A stretch of DNA of 64,000 nucleotides from an uncultured Bacteroidota bacterium. Its GTDB lineage: Bacteria > Bacteroidota > Bacteroidia > Flavobacteriales > Flavobacteriaceae. Positions 28,989-39,685 of the stretch are shown piece by piece. How positions within the stretch are numbered: position 1 is the first letter of the stretch; each line of letters starts with the position of its first letter. The stretch lies in NCBI GenBank assembly GCA_902560045.1, contig CACEKJ010000005.1, positions 1 through 64,000 on the forward strand, written 5' to 3'. The notes under the pieces were generated by a model. The model was not told where the DNA came from and did no database searches. It worked only from the letters and a program-made list of their open reading frames with translations. The translations under genes and the position numbers were made by a program.

Positions 28989-31835
28989 TTAATCAGTATA
29001 TAATTCTACTGGGCCACAACTACAAATTAAATTTCTATCTCCGTAAGCATCATCTACCCTTCTAACACAAGGCCAAAATTTATCTTCTTTGGTAAATTCT
29101 AATGGAAATGCTGCGGCTTCTCTTGAATATGGAAATTTCCATTCATTACTGGCGATCATTTGTAATGTGTGAGGAGCATTCTTCAACAAATTATTTTTAT
29201 CATTAATATTACAATTATCTATTTCTTCCCTTATAGAAATCATTGCATCACAAAATCTATCAAGCTCATCAAGATCCTCGCTTTCTGTTGGTTCAATCAT
29301 CATTGTTCCAGCTACAGGAAACGAAACTGTTGGTGCATGAAATCCATAATCCATCAATCTTTTTGCGATGTCACTAACTTCAATTCCATTGACCTTAAAT
29401 TCACGGCAATCAATAATCATTTCATGTGCAGATCTACCATTGTCCCCAGTGTATAATATCGGATATTTATTAATTAATCTTTCTTTGATATAATTTGCGT
29501 TTAAAATTGCGATTTCAGTAGATTTTTTAAGACCAAATGATCCAAGCATTGAAATGTAACCATAAGAAATTAAACATGCCATTGCAGATCCGTAAGGGGC
29601 TGCTGAAATTGAATCAATTGCTTTTTCACCACCAACCTTAATTAAAGGGTTTCCAGGTAAAAATGGGGTCAAATGTTTGGCTACACATATTGGTCCAACT
29701 CCGGGCCCACCACCTCCGTGAGGAATAGCAAAAGTTTTGTGTAGATTTAAATGACATACATCTGCTCCAATAGCCATTGGGCTGGTTAATCCTACTTGAG
29801 CATTCATATTAGCTCCATCCATATAAACCAATCCGCCATTTTCATGGATGGTGTTTGTTATTTTTTTTATGTCAGATTCAAAAACCCCGTGAGTGGAAGG
29901 GTATGTAATCATTAAGGCAGCTAAATTATCTTTATGTTCAATAGTTTTATTTGTTAAATCTTCAATATCAATATTACCATTATCGGTTGATTTAATCACT
30001 ATTACTTTCATCCCTGCCATTACAGCACTTGCAGGGTTTGTACCATGTGCAGACGAAGGAATTAAGCATATATTCCTATGTTTTTCATTATTATTTGCAT
30101 GATATGCTCTAATTACCATCAAACCGGCAAATTCTCCCTGAGCTCCAGAGTTTGGCTGTAATGAAACAGAATCAAAACCTGTTATTTCAGCTAGCTGCTT
30201 CTCAAGTTTTTTTAAGATATATGTATAACCCTCTGCTTGATTAATTGGAGCATAGGGATGAATATTACCCCATCTGTTCCAACTAAGCGGCAGCATTTGA
30301 GATGCAGCATTTAATTTCATTGTACAAGAACCTAAAGAAATCATTGATCTATTTAAGGCAAGATCTTTATTTTCAAGAGATTTTATGTATCTCATTAGTT
30401 TTGTTTCGGAATGATATTTTTGAAATACTTCATCTTCCATAAAAGAAGATTCTCTAGAGTATTTTTTAGGGATATTATTTAATTTCGAAAGAGTAATGTT
30501 TTCTGTTGAATCTGATTTATTATATGTTTTAAATACTTGAAATATATCATTTAAGTCATCAAGATTAGTCGTTTCGTTTATTGAAATAGAAACTGTGTCC
30601 TTGTCAGGGTAATAAAAATTAATTTCATTTTGTTCAGCTATTGAAATAATATCTTCCTTTTTTGCTTTGACTCTAATTGTGTCAAAAAAACTATCATTTA
30701 AATTTTCAAATCCAATCTTAGACAATGCTTCAGAAAGAGATGTGGCATGACTATGAACCTTATTTCCTATCTCCTTGATACCTTCTGGCCCATGATAAAC
30801 ACCATACATTCCAGCCATTACTGCCAATAAAACTTGAGCCGTACAAATATTAGATGTAGCACGATCTCTTTTAATGTGTTGTTCTCTTGTTTGTAAGGCC
30901 ATCCTTAAGGCTCTTTGACCATCTGTATCAACTGTAACCCCTATAATTCTACCAGGAATATTTCTTTTGTATTCTTTTTTAGTGGCAAAATAGCCTGCAT
31001 GCGGTCCACCATATCCTAGTGGAATTCCAAATCTCTGAGTACTTCCAACTACCACATCAGCTCCCATTGAACCAGGCTCTTTAAGTAATGTTAAACTTAA
31101 TATATCTGCTGCAACGGCTACTTTAATGTCAAAACTTTTACACTTTTCGATAAATGGTTCGATATCACTAATGACTCCACTACAAGATGGATACTGAACA
31201 ATAGCCCCAAAAAAGGAATTATCCAAATTCACATTTTGAATTGCATCAATTATAAGCTCAATTCCAAGTGGTTTTGATCTAGATTTTAAAAGAGATAATG
31301 TTTGTGGAAAAATATCTTCACTTACATAAAATTTAATCGCATTACTTTTCTTTTGGTCTCTATTTCTAACCGAAAAAAGTAAGGACATAGCTTCAGCGGC
31401 AGCAGTTCCCTCATCTAATAACGACGCATTTGCGAGTTCCATGCCAGTTAAATCAGAAACCATTGTTTGAAAATTAAGAAGTGCTTCTAACCTGCCTTGA
31501 GCTATTTCTGCCTGATAAGGAGTATATGCCGTATACCAACCAGGATTTTCTAGAATATTTCTTTGTATTACTGCAGGTAAATACGACCTATTATAGCCTA
31601 ATCCCATGTAGGTTCTGAAAACCTTATTTTTAGATGAAATCTTCTTTAAATGCATCAAATAATCTGACTCGCTCATAGCATCATCAAGTTTCATATCTTG
31701 GGTTAATCTAATATTTTCAGGGATGGTCTCTTTAATTAAAGTTTCAAGAGAGTCAACTCCGATTTTTTGAAGCATTAAATCAACTTCTTGTTTTCTCGGA
31801 CCTAAATGTCTATTTAAAAATAATTCGGTTTTCAT
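28989..31835 (-). CDS. gcvP: Glycine dehydrogenase (aminomethyl-transferring), P-protein
   Basis: RHLGP N-terminus, TPYQAEIAQGRLEALLNFQTMV, DVCHLNLHKTFAIPHGGGGPGVGPI PLP lysine region, 948 aa. Confidence 0.97.
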   Translation of the reverse strand: MKTELFLNRHLGPRKQEVDLMLQKIGVDSLETLIKETIPENIRLTQDMKLDDAMSESDYLMHLKKISSKNKVFRTYMGLGYNRSYLPAVIQRNILENPGWYTAYTPYQAEIAQGRLEALLNFQTMVSDLTGMELANASLLDEGTAAAEAMSLLFSVRNRDQKKSNAIKFYVSEDIFPQTLSLLKSRSKPLGIELIIDAIQNVNLDNSFFGAIVQYPSCSGVISDIEPFIEKCKSFDIKVAVAADILSLTLLKEPGSMGADVVVGSTQRFGIPLGYGGPHAGYFATKKEYKRNIPGRIIGVTVDTDGQRALRMALQTREQHIKRDRATSNICTAQVLLAVMAGMYGVYHGPEGIKEIGNKVHSHATSLSEALSKIGFENLNDSFFDTIRVKAKKEDIISIAEQNEINFYYPDKDTVSISINETTNLDDLNDIFQVFKTYNKSDSTENITLSKLNNIPKKYSRESSFMEDEVFQKYHSETKLMRYIKSLENKDLALNRSMISLGSCTMKLNAASQMLPLSWNRWGNIHPYAPINQAEGYTYILKKLEKQLAEITGFDSVSLQPNSGAQGEFAGLMVIRAYHANNNEKHRNICLIPSSAHGTNPASAVMAGMKVIVIKSTDNGNIDIEDLTNKTIEHKDNLAALMITYPSTHGVFESDIKKITNTIHENGGLVYMDGANMNAQVGLTSPMAIGADVCHLNLHKTFAIPHGGGGPGVGPICVAKHLTPFLPGNPLIKVGGEKAIDSISAAPYGSAMACLISYGYISMLGSFGLKKSTEIAILNANYIKERLINKYPILYTGDNGRSAHEMIIDCREFKVNGIEVSDIAKRLMDYGFHAPTVSFPVAGTMMIEPTESEDLDELDRFCDAMISIREEIDNCNINDKNNLLKNAPHTLQMIASNEWKFPYSREAAAFPLEFTKEDKFWPCVRRVDDAYGDRNLICSCGPVELYTD

Positions 31836-31913
31836 AAAAATTTGATGAGGTTAAAAGTAAATAATTAAACAGATTTTTATATTATTAAAAATTATAAATA
31901 ATGAACAAGATTT

Positions 31914-32750
31914 ATGGGTTTATTAACAACAAAAATCAAGTCTATTTTAGATTATTATATTGATTTCAATTTTCACGTTTCATTATGTGCAATTTCCTAT
32001 ATTTTACTGATCTACAATCAAACTAAATTAAGCTTTGTAATAACAGACCATATTATACTTGATATTCTGTTCGTTTTAACTGCAACTCACTTTGCATATA
32101 ACTTTATAAAATATTATGAACACACTGTATCAAAAAACAAACCAATTCATGATTTTAGCATAACTTTTTTTTTACATGCGTTAATATCCTTTTTCATTTT
32201 AATTTATATTTTTTTTGTTTTCACATTTACTAAGCAAGTTTTAGTAGTTTGTATTACTTTTTTCACCGTTGCTTATACAATCCCATTTTACAAAAAATAT
32301 AACCTGAGATCCTACCCAATAATTAAAATCTTAACAATTTCAATTTCTTGGACATTATCAATAGTAGTACTACCTTTTTACGAAATACTTGATTCTTCTC
32401 AGTTGATATATTACTCTGTTATTATTTTTCTAATGGTTACTGCTCAAATGGTTCCATTTGAAATTAGGGATGCGAGATTAGACGCTCATTATGTAAAGAA
32501 TAGTGTAAACATTTACGGATTAAAAACGATAAAAATAGTGGGATATATTTTATTGTTATCAATTTTAGTTTTTCAAATAACAAACATTCAAATTAATAAT
32601 AGCTTTGAGCTTCATTTTTCTTCTCTATTAATATTAATTATTATGACAGTATTAATCAGGAAATCAACTGAAAATCAATCTAAATATTTTAGCTCTTTAG
32701 TGGTGGAATCAATTCCTGTTTATTGGTTAATTATAGATTTAGTACTATAA
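31914..32750 (+). CDS. Polytopic membrane protein, UbiA prenyltransferase-like
   Basis: 8-9 hydrophobic segments; DARLD (DxxxD) within [14 protein letters not shown] resembles the second UbiA motif. Confidence 0.5.
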   Translation: MGLLTTKIKSILDYYIDFNFHVSLCAISYILLIYNQTKLSFVITDHIILDILFVLTATHFAYNFIKYYEHTVSKNKPIHDFSITFFLHALISFFILIYIFFVFTFTKQVLVVCITFFTVAYTIPFYKKYNLRSYPIIKILTISISWTLSIVVLPFYEILDSSQLIYYSVIIFLMVTAQMVPFEIRDARLDAHYVKNSVNIYGLKTIKIVGYILLLSILVFQITNIQINNSFELHFSSLLILIIMTVLIRKSTENQSKYFSSLVVESIPVYWLIIDLVL

Positions 32751-33224
32751 TTCTTTTTCTGAGTCAATCACTTTTTTTTCTAATTGATTTTTATAATTAA
32801 CCAGCTTTTGAGAAATAACTTCATCACTTAAACCTATAATTTGGGCAGCTAAAATACCTGCATTTTTAGCTCCATTTAAGGCTACGGTTGCTACGGGGAC
32901 ACCATTTGGCATTTGTAGTATAGATAACACAGAATCCCATCCGTCAATTGAATTTCTTGATTTTACAGGAACACCAATAACAGGAAGAGTAGTTATTGAG
33001 GCAACCATTCCTGGAAGATGAGCAGCGCCACCAGCTCCAGCAATAATAACTTTAATACCATTATTTTTTGCACTACTGGCATACTTAAACATTTTTTCTG
33101 GGGTTCTGTGAGCTGAAACAATATTTACTTCAGATTCAATTCCAAATTCTTTTAAAATTTCAATTGCATCCTGCATGACTGGAAGGTCGCTTTTACTACC
33201 CATAATTATTCCTACTTTTTTCAT
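32745..33224 (-). CDS. purE: N5-carboxyaminoimidazole ribonucleotide mutase
   Basis: [41 protein letters not shown]. Confidence 0.96.
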   Translation of the reverse strand: MKKVGIIMGSKSDLPVMQDAIEILKEFGIESEVNIVSAHRTPEKMFKYASSAKNNGIKVIIAGAGGAAHLPGMVASITTLPVIGVPVKSRNSIDGWDSVLSILQMPNGVPVATVALNGAKNAGILAAQIIGLSDEVISQKLVNYKNQLEKKVIDSEKEL

Positions 33225-34372
33225 GACGTAACTTTAATTTTATTTTTTATTGATTTGCCAATTTCGATAGCCTTATTGATATCTTTATTAACTATTGTAA
33301 TATGCCCCATTTTTCTATTTAATCTTGATTTTTTCTTTCCATAGATATGAATATATACCCCAGGAATATCAAAAATATCATTTATATTTTTATAATTTAC
33401 ATTTCCTTCTTCCATATTTTCTCCCACTAAATTTACCATTATGCCAGGGATCAGAATACCGGTTTCACCTAAAGGAAGATTTAAAATACTTCTTATGTGT
33501 TGGTCAAATTGTGAAGTTACACAACATTCGATTGTGTGGTGCCCTGAATTATGAGGTCTAGGCGCCACTTCGTTGATTAGTATTTCATCTTTGTTTGTTA
33601 CAAATAATTCTACAGCAAGTAGACCAACCATTTCAAATTTCTTAGCAATTTCTGAAGCAATTATAATTGCCTTTTCTTCTGTTTGTTTTGAAATATTTGC
33701 GGGACACATAACATATTCAACTAAGTTTGATTTTTCGTTGAATTCCATTTCTACAACAGGAAAACATTTTATTTCTCCATCAGTATTTCTTGAAACTATT
33801 ACCGATAATTCTTTTTTGATCGAAATCTTTTCTTCGATTAAACATTGATGGTCGTACGAAAAATCTAGATCCTCAATATTTTTTATGATTTTAACCCCTT
33901 TACCATCATATCCAAACCTTGAGCTTTTCCACACAAAAGGAAACTCAAAATTATCATGAAGAAAATTTCTTTTTAACTCTTCAATATTTGAATAATTCTT
34001 AAATCTCGAAGTTGGTAAATTATTTTTGCTATAAAATTTTTTTTGATCAGATTTATTTTGAATAATCCTAAGATTTTTTGGAGAAGGATAAACCTTTTTG
34101 CCTGACTTTTCAAGAAATTCCAATGCATCTGTATTTACATTTTCAATTTCAACCGTAATCAAATCTACCGAATTCCCAAAATTGATTACATCATTATAAT
34201 CAGTTATGTCACCGATTATAAAATCATCAGCAATTTTGTTACAAGGTGCATCCTTATTGGAATCCATTACTTTGGTATGAAGATCATATCTTTTTGCGTC
34301 ATAAAGAAGCATTTTGCCAAGCTGACCACCTCCGAGAATACCAAGTTTAAAATCCGAACTAAAAAATTGCAT
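33221..34372 (-). CDS. purK: N5-carboxyaminoimidazole ribonucleotide synthase
   Basis: [25 protein letters not shown]-grasp domain, [19 protein letters not shown] track start 34390 is a TTG, ATG at 34372 preferred. Confidence 0.94.
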   Translation of the reverse strand: MQFFSSDFKLGILGGGQLGKMLLYDAKRYDLHTKVMDSNKDAPCNKIADDFIIGDITDYNDVINFGNSVDLITVEIENVNTDALEFLEKSGKKVYPSPKNLRIIQNKSDQKKFYSKNNLPTSRFKNYSNIEELKRNFLHDNFEFPFVWKSSRFGYDGKGVKIIKNIEDLDFSYDHQCLIEEKISIKKELSVIVSRNTDGEIKCFPVVEMEFNEKSNLVEYVMCPANISKQTEEKAIIIASEIAKKFEMVGLLAVELFVTNKDEILINEVAPRPHNSGHHTIECCVTSQFDQHIRSILNLPLGETGILIPGIMVNLVGENMEEGNVNYKNINDIFDIPGVYIHIYGKKKSRLNRKMGHITIVNKDINKAIEIGKSIKNKIKVTS

Positions 34373-34398
34373 AAACTTATGAGCTTTCAATCTTGATG

Positions 34399-34406
34399 CA
34401 AAAATA
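34399..34406 (-). promoter_or_regulatory. -7 element TATTTTTG (minus), candidate purKE promoter
   Basis: TAnnTTTG match 27 nt upstream of the ATG start of purK. Confidence 0.4.
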
Positions 34407-34449
34407 CATTTTAATATTTAATCAATTAGATATTAATCTTACCAAAGAT

Positions 34450-34457
34450 TATATTTG
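34450..34457 (+). promoter_or_regulatory. -7 element TATATTTG, candidate adk promoter
   Basis: TAnnTTTG match 20 nt upstream of the adk ATG. Confidence 0.5.
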
Positions 34458-34476
34458 TCTTTTAAATTAAATCAAA

Positions 34477-35049
34477 ATGAAAAACATTGTATTGTTTGGC
34501 CCTCCTGGAGCAGGAAAAGGAACACAGGCAGAGAAAATTAAAGAAAAATATGATTTATTTCATATTTCAACGGGCGATGTATTTAGGTATAATATTAAAA
34601 ACAACACGAAGTTGGGTGTTTTAGCTAAACAATATATGGATAAAGGAGATCTAGTTCCAGATCAGGTTACTATAGATATGTTAAGTGATGTAGTTGAGAA
34701 AAATATTTCGGTAAATGGATTTATTTTTGATGGTTTTCCCAGAACCCAAAGTCAAGCTGAAGCATTGGATAAATTATTAACCAAATTTAACACGTCTATT
34801 TCAGGAATGATTGCACTTGAAGTTGATGATGAAATACTAATTAATAGATTATTAGAAAGAGGAAAAGTTAGTGGTAGGGCAGATGACTCAAATAGCTTAA
34901 TAATTAAAAACAGAATTAAGGAATATTATAGTAAAACGGCAATCTTAAAAACATTTTATCAAAGAAAAAATTGCTATTTCGGAGTTGATGGTGTAGGTGG
35001 AATTGAAGAGATAACATCAAGGATTACGAACGTTATTAATAACCTATAA
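34477..35049 (+). CDS. adk: Adenylate kinase
   Basis: LFGPPGAGKGTQAEKI, FDGFPRTQSQAEALD, GRADD. Confidence 0.96.
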   Translation: MKNIVLFGPPGAGKGTQAEKIKEKYDLFHISTGDVFRYNIKNNTKLGVLAKQYMDKGDLVPDQVTIDMLSDVVEKNISVNGFIFDGFPRTQSQAEALDKLLTKFNTSISGMIALEVDDEILINRLLERGKVSGRADDSNSLIIKNRIKEYYSKTAILKTFYQRKNCYFGVDGVGGIEEITSRITNVINNL

Positions 35050-35058
35050 ATTAATAAA

Positions 35059-36054
35059 ATGACTGAGGGTAATTTTGTTGATTATGTTAAAATTAATTTA
35101 GCTTCCGGAAAAGGAGGTAAAGGCTCTACTCACCTTAGAAGGGAAAAATTTGTTGCAAAAGGAGGTCCTGATGGTGGTGATGGCGGTAGAGGAGGACATA
35201 TAATTTTAAAAGGAAATTCAAATTATTGGACTTTGTACCATTTAAAGTTTAAAAGACATTTTAAGGCAGAAAATGGTTATGATGGGGGCAAAAGCAGATT
35301 AACCGGGGCTAACGGTAATGATATTTATATTCAAGTTCCGTTAGGAACAGTTGTTAAGAGTTCAGAGGATGAAAAAACACTTTTTGAAATCACAGATGAT
35401 GGTGAAGAAAAAATAGTTTGTCAGGGTGGAAAAGGGGGTAGAGGAAATTGGCACTTTAAATCTTCAACCAATCAAACACCTAGATATGCACAGCCTGGTC
35501 TTGGGAACGAAGAAAAGCAGATCACATTAGAGTTAAAGGTATTAGCTGATGTAGGTTTGGTTGGATTTCCAAATGCAGGTAAATCTACATTATTATCTGT
35601 AGTTACTGATGCAAAACCAAAAATTGCAGATTATGAGTTTACAACACTCAAGCCAAATTTAGGTATTGTTAAATACCGTGATTATAAATCTTTTATAATG
35701 GCAGATATCCCTGGAATTATTGAGGGAGCTTCAGAAGGAAAGGGTCTTGGTCATTATTTTTTAAGACATATTGAGCGAAATTCAACATTATTGTTCTTAA
35801 TTCCATCTGATTCTGATGATATTGTAAAAAGATATAATATCCTTCTTGGTGAATTGAAAAAATACAACCCAGAAATGCTGGATAAAAGTAGATTAATTGC
35901 AATTACTAAGTGTGATTTACTAGACGAAGAATTGATGAATGAGATTGAAAAAGATATCAAAAAATCAATAAATATTGAATTTATATTTATTTCGTCTATT
36001 TCAAATATTGGTTTATCAGAACTAAAAGATAAAGTATGGGAGATGTTAAATTAA
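35059..36054 (+). CDS. obg: Obg family GTPase
   Basis: Gly-rich Obg fold N-terminus, [41 protein letters not shown]. Confidence 0.97.
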   Translation: MTEGNFVDYVKINLASGKGGKGSTHLRREKFVAKGGPDGGDGGRGGHIILKGNSNYWTLYHLKFKRHFKAENGYDGGKSRLTGANGNDIYIQVPLGTVVKSSEDEKTLFEITDDGEEKIVCQGGKGGRGNWHFKSSTNQTPRYAQPGLGNEEKQITLELKVLADVGLVGFPNAGKSTLLSVVTDAKPKIADYEFTTLKPNLGIVKYRDYKSFIMADIPGIIEGASEGKGLGHYFLRHIERNSTLLFLIPSDSDDIVKRYNILLGELKKYNPEMLDKSRLIAITKCDLLDEELMNEIEKDIKKSINIEFIFISSISNIGLSELKDKVWEMLN

Positions 36055-36062
36055 AGTAAATC

Positions 36063-36917
36063 ATGAATAATACTCTCTTTTTCCTCTTAATTTTTCCCGT
36101 CTTTATGTTTTCGCAGTCTGTTTCAAAAGATTCATTGATAAAAATCCATAAAACCAATAATTTAAATCAAGAAGTATTAATTAAACTTGGAGAAGAGTAT
36201 GCAGCTGAAAAAGATTGGGAAAAAGCAATATATTATTACGACAAATTAGTAAATATAGATCCTGAGAACTCTGATTATTTATATCGATTGGGTGGAACTC
36301 AAGCAGCATATTCTGAGGTAGTAAATAAATTCAGAGTTTTATCAATTATCAACAGCGCCAAAAAGAATTTAATTAAATCGGCATCTATAGATACAAACCA
36401 TATCTACAGTAGATGGGCACTTGTTCAAATTTTAACCGAATTACCAAAATTCTTAGGGGGTAATAAAACAACTGCATTAGATTATTCTAAAGAGATTTAT
36501 GATATTTCTAAAATACATGGATTATTAGCTTATTATTACATATATAATTTTCAAAAAAATGAAGGTTTAATTTTAGATACAGAAGTAAAAATATTTACAG
36601 AAATTCTGTCTAATCCTATACTATTTGAATTTAATCATTTCAATTTTGTTGTTGGCAAACTATTAATCAATACAGATACAAGTCAATTCAATTTAGCTTT
36701 AAGGTACTTAAACAGATACCTTTTAAATTACTCTTCTGCGGATCGTTTTTCATTGGAGGAAGTATATTATTATTTGGCTTACTGTAATTTTTATTTGGGT
36801 AACAATAATTCTCTCACTCATTTAAAAAAATCAAGGGAAATCGCCTTACAATCACAGAAAAAAAATTATAACTTGTTGAGTAAAATTGAAGAATTAAATA
36901 AATTGATGAATTTATGA
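36063..36917 (+). CDS. TPR-containing exported protein
   Basis: Signal peptide; EKDWEKAIYYYDKLVNIDPENSDYLYRLG TPR-like. Confidence 0.7.
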   Translation: MNNTLFFLLIFPVFMFSQSVSKDSLIKIHKTNNLNQEVLIKLGEEYAAEKDWEKAIYYYDKLVNIDPENSDYLYRLGGTQAAYSEVVNKFRVLSIINSAKKNLIKSASIDTNHIYSRWALVQILTELPKFLGGNKTTALDYSKEIYDISKIHGLLAYYYIYNFQKNEGLILDTEVKIFTEILSNPILFEFNHFNFVVGKLLINTDTSQFNLALRYLNRYLLNYSSADRFSLEEVYYYLAYCNFYLGNNNSLTHLKKSREIALQSQKKNYNLLSKIEELNKLMNL

Positions 36918-38263
36918 GAATTCATTTTATTGCAATAGGTGGTTCAGCAATGCATAATCTGGCAATTGCTCTAAAACTTAAGGGATATGATATCACAGGT
37001 AGCGATGATGTTATAAATGACCCTTCGAAATCTAGACTAAATACTTATGGTTTGCTTCCTGAAAATGAAGGCTGGTTTTCTGAAAAAATAACTGATGATA
37101 TTGATGCAATCGTACTAGGTATGCATGCTAAAAATGATAATCCTGAATTATTGAAGTCTAAAGAGATTGGATTAAAAATTTATTCCTATCCTGAATTTAT
37201 ATTTAATCAATCAAAAGATAAAATTAGAATTGTTATTGGAGGGAGTCACGGAAAAACATCAATTACCTCCATAATTTTACATGTTTTAAGGTCTCAGAAT
37301 ATTGAGGCTGATTATATGGTTGGCGCACAACTTGACGGATTTGATGTAATGGTAAAGCTTACTGAGTCAAACAAATTTATTGTGCTAGAAGGAGACGAGT
37401 ATTTATCATCAGCAATGGATTTAAGACCCAAGTTTCATCTTTACAAACCACACATTGCACTTCTAAGTGGTATTTCTTGGGATCATATTAATGTATTCAA
37501 AACGTTTGAAGATTACATTAAGCAATTTGAGATATTTATAGATTCGATTTTAGATCAGGGAAAATTAGTTTATAATTCAGATGATAGTGAGCTAAGTAGC
37601 CTTGTAAAATCTAATAATAACAGTATTGAATTCATTCCTTATTCAACTCCTAATTATAAAATTATTGATGGGATATCATTTATTGATTTCCAGGGCAACT
37701 TATACAGGCTAAAAATTTTCGGCAAACACAATCTTCAAAATATAGCAGGGGCACTTCATGTTTGTAATTTAATGGGAATTAAAAGTGAAGATTTTTACAA
37801 TTCATTAACATCATTTAACGGCGCAAGCAATAGACTCGAATTGATCCATAGGACCTCTGATTTTGTTATTTATAAAGATTTTGCACATTCACCTAGTAAA
37901 GTACAGGCAACAACCAATGCTGTTAGAGAACAGTTTAATAATAAAAAGTTGATTGCTTGTTTTGAGCTACATACATATAGTAGCCTTAACCCCAAATTTT
38001 TAAAAAAATATAAAGACACATTAGATAGTGCTGATGAATGTATTATTTGCTATTCTGAAAAAAATATGAGAATTAAAAGATTAAAACCCATTGATTCTAA
38101 ATTAATTTCTGAGTCATTTAATCACAAAAATCTGGTTGTAGTTGATGATCATGAAAAATTTGAAAACAAAGTTTTATCATTTGACTTATCAAATACAGTA
38201 TTACTTATGATGAGCTCTGGTAAATTTGGAGGTTTTAATTTTGATAAATTAAAAAATTTGTAA
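36914..38263 (+). CDS. mpl: UDP-N-acetylmuramate:L-alanyl-gamma-D-glutamyl-meso-diaminopimelate ligase-like Mur ligase
   Basis: MRIHFIAIGGSAMHNLAIALK, GGSHGKTSITSII ATP loop, EGDEYLSSAMDLRPKF. Confidence 0.88.
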   Translation: MRIHFIAIGGSAMHNLAIALKLKGYDITGSDDVINDPSKSRLNTYGLLPENEGWFSEKITDDIDAIVLGMHAKNDNPELLKSKEIGLKIYSYPEFIFNQSKDKIRIVIGGSHGKTSITSIILHVLRSQNIEADYMVGAQLDGFDVMVKLTESNKFIVLEGDEYLSSAMDLRPKFHLYKPHIALLSGISWDHINVFKTFEDYIKQFEIFIDSILDQGKLVYNSDDSELSSLVKSNNNSIEFIPYSTPNYKIIDGISFIDFQGNLYRLKIFGKHNLQNIAGALHVCNLMGIKSEDFYNSLTSFNGASNRLELIHRTSDFVIYKDFAHSPSKVQATTNAVREQFNNKKLIACFELHTYSSLNPKFLKKYKDTLDSADECIICYSEKNMRIKRLKPIDSKLISESFNHKNLVVVDDHEKFENKVLSFDLSNTVLLMMSSGKFGGFNFDKLKNL

Positions 38264-38953
38264 ATGGAGGATATAAAAAATATTTTTTTTGATTTAGATC
38301 ATACACTATGGGATTTTGACAAAAATTCTGATTTAACTTTTCATAAAATAATTGAAAAAAATAATATTAATATTGACATATCAAAATTTTTAGATGCCTA
38401 CCATCCTATTAACAGACATTATTGGAATTTATATAGAATAGATAAAGTCACGAAACCACACTTGAGATTTTATAGACTCTCCGACACCTTTGAACAATTG
38501 AAATTTGAAGTAGACGATGAAATGATAAATAAACTCGCGATAGATTACATTGAGCATCTATCAGATTTTAACCACTTAATTCCCAATACTATTTTGGTAT
38601 TAGATTACCTACATTTAAAATACAATATGCATATTATAACCAATGGTTTCAAAGAAGTTCAAAGAAGAAAACTAGAGAAGTCAGATTTATTAAAGTACTT
38701 TAGGACAATCACCATTTCAGAAGATGTAGGGGTAAAAAAACCTGACGAAATTATTTTTAAACATGCATTACAAAAATCTGATTCTTTAATCGAGAATTCT
38801 ATTATGATAGGGGACAACTATAATGCTGATATATTAGGGGCAAATAATATTGGTATGAAATCGATATATTTTAATTTTCATAAAACCCAAGAAGAACAAA
38901 AAGAAGATGTTGTTATCATTGAAGATCTGAAAGAAATTCTTGAAATACTGTAA
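38264..38953 (+). CDS. HAD family hydrolase (YjjG-like)
   Basis: IFFDLDHTLWDFDKNS, ITNGFKEVQRRKL, GVKKPDEIIFKHAL, MIGDNYNADILGA. Confidence 0.92.
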   Translation: MEDIKNIFFDLDHTLWDFDKNSDLTFHKIIEKNNINIDISKFLDAYHPINRHYWNLYRIDKVTKPHLRFYRLSDTFEQLKFEVDDEMINKLAIDYIEHLSDFNHLIPNTILVLDYLHLKYNMHIITNGFKEVQRRKLEKSDLLKYFRTITISEDVGVKKPDEIIFKHALQKSDSLIENSIMIGDNYNADILGANNIGMKSIYFNFHKTQEEQKEDVVIIEDLKEILEIL

Positions 38954-39685
38954 TTATATTCTTTGTCTTACAACTTCGTAAAGAAAAACACCACAGGCTA
39001 CAGAAACATTTAATGATTGGATTTTTCCATACATTGGAAGCTTAACAACTTCATCAGAAAGATTTATAATAGATTTATTAATTCCTCTTTGCTCTGAACC
39101 CATAATTACCGCTACAGGTTTTGTAAAATCTACATCATAGACATTTTTATTTGCTTTTTCAGATGCAGAGACAATGGATATGTCAATTGATTTTAGATGA
39201 TATATTGCATCTTTAATATGATTTACTTTACAAATAGGGATGTTAAAAATAGCTCCTGCACTTGTTTTTATTGTGTCTGAATTAATTGGTGCCGATGAGC
39301 TATTTTGTATGATAATTCCATCCACACCACTTATCTCAGCGGTTCTTATTATTGCACCAAAATTTCTTACATCATTTACTTGGTCTAAAATCAAAACAAA
39401 TGGATTTTTTATCGCTGCTAATTTTTCTCCAAACTGATCCATTGTAAGAAATTTTATGGGAGATATTCTTGCGATAACTCCTTGATGATTTTTTTTTGAT
39501 AACCTATCAAGTTTTTGAGTAGGGACATAAGAAAAGTTTATTTTATTTTTTCTAATCAAAGATTCCAATTTTCCAATTAAGGTACCTTTTAGCCCTGTTT
39601 GAATAAATACTTTATCAATATCCTTCGATGAGTTAATAGCTTCAATTACTGATCTAATTCCGTATATTTCTGCAGTTTTATCCAT
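38954..39685 (-). CDS. rlmB: 23S rRNA (guanosine-2'-O-)-methyltransferase RlmB family (SpoU/TrmH)
   Basis: IYGIRSVIEAI, LDQVNDVRNFGAIIRTAEISGVDGIII, VIMGSEQRGI, LNVSVACGVFLYEVVR. Confidence 0.94.
   Translation of the reverse strand: MDKTAEIYGIRSVIEAINSSKDIDKVFIQTGLKGTLIGKLESLIRKNKINFSYVPTQKLDRLSKKNHQGVIARISPIKFLTMDQFGEKLAAIKNPFVLILDQVNDVRNFGAIIRTAEISGVDGIIIQNSSSAPINSDTIKTSAGAIFNIPICKVNHIKDAIYHLKSIDISIVSASEKANKNVYDVDFTKPVAVIMGSEQRGINKSIINLSDEVVKLPMYGKIQSLNVSVACGVFLYEVVRQRI

Noticed and set aside
29169-30102. Plus-strand ORFs of 95 and 69 aa
   Set aside because: Wholly antisense to the well-supported gcvP coding sequence.
33325-33848. Plus-strand ORFs of 78 and 91 aa
   Set aside because: Antisense to purK.
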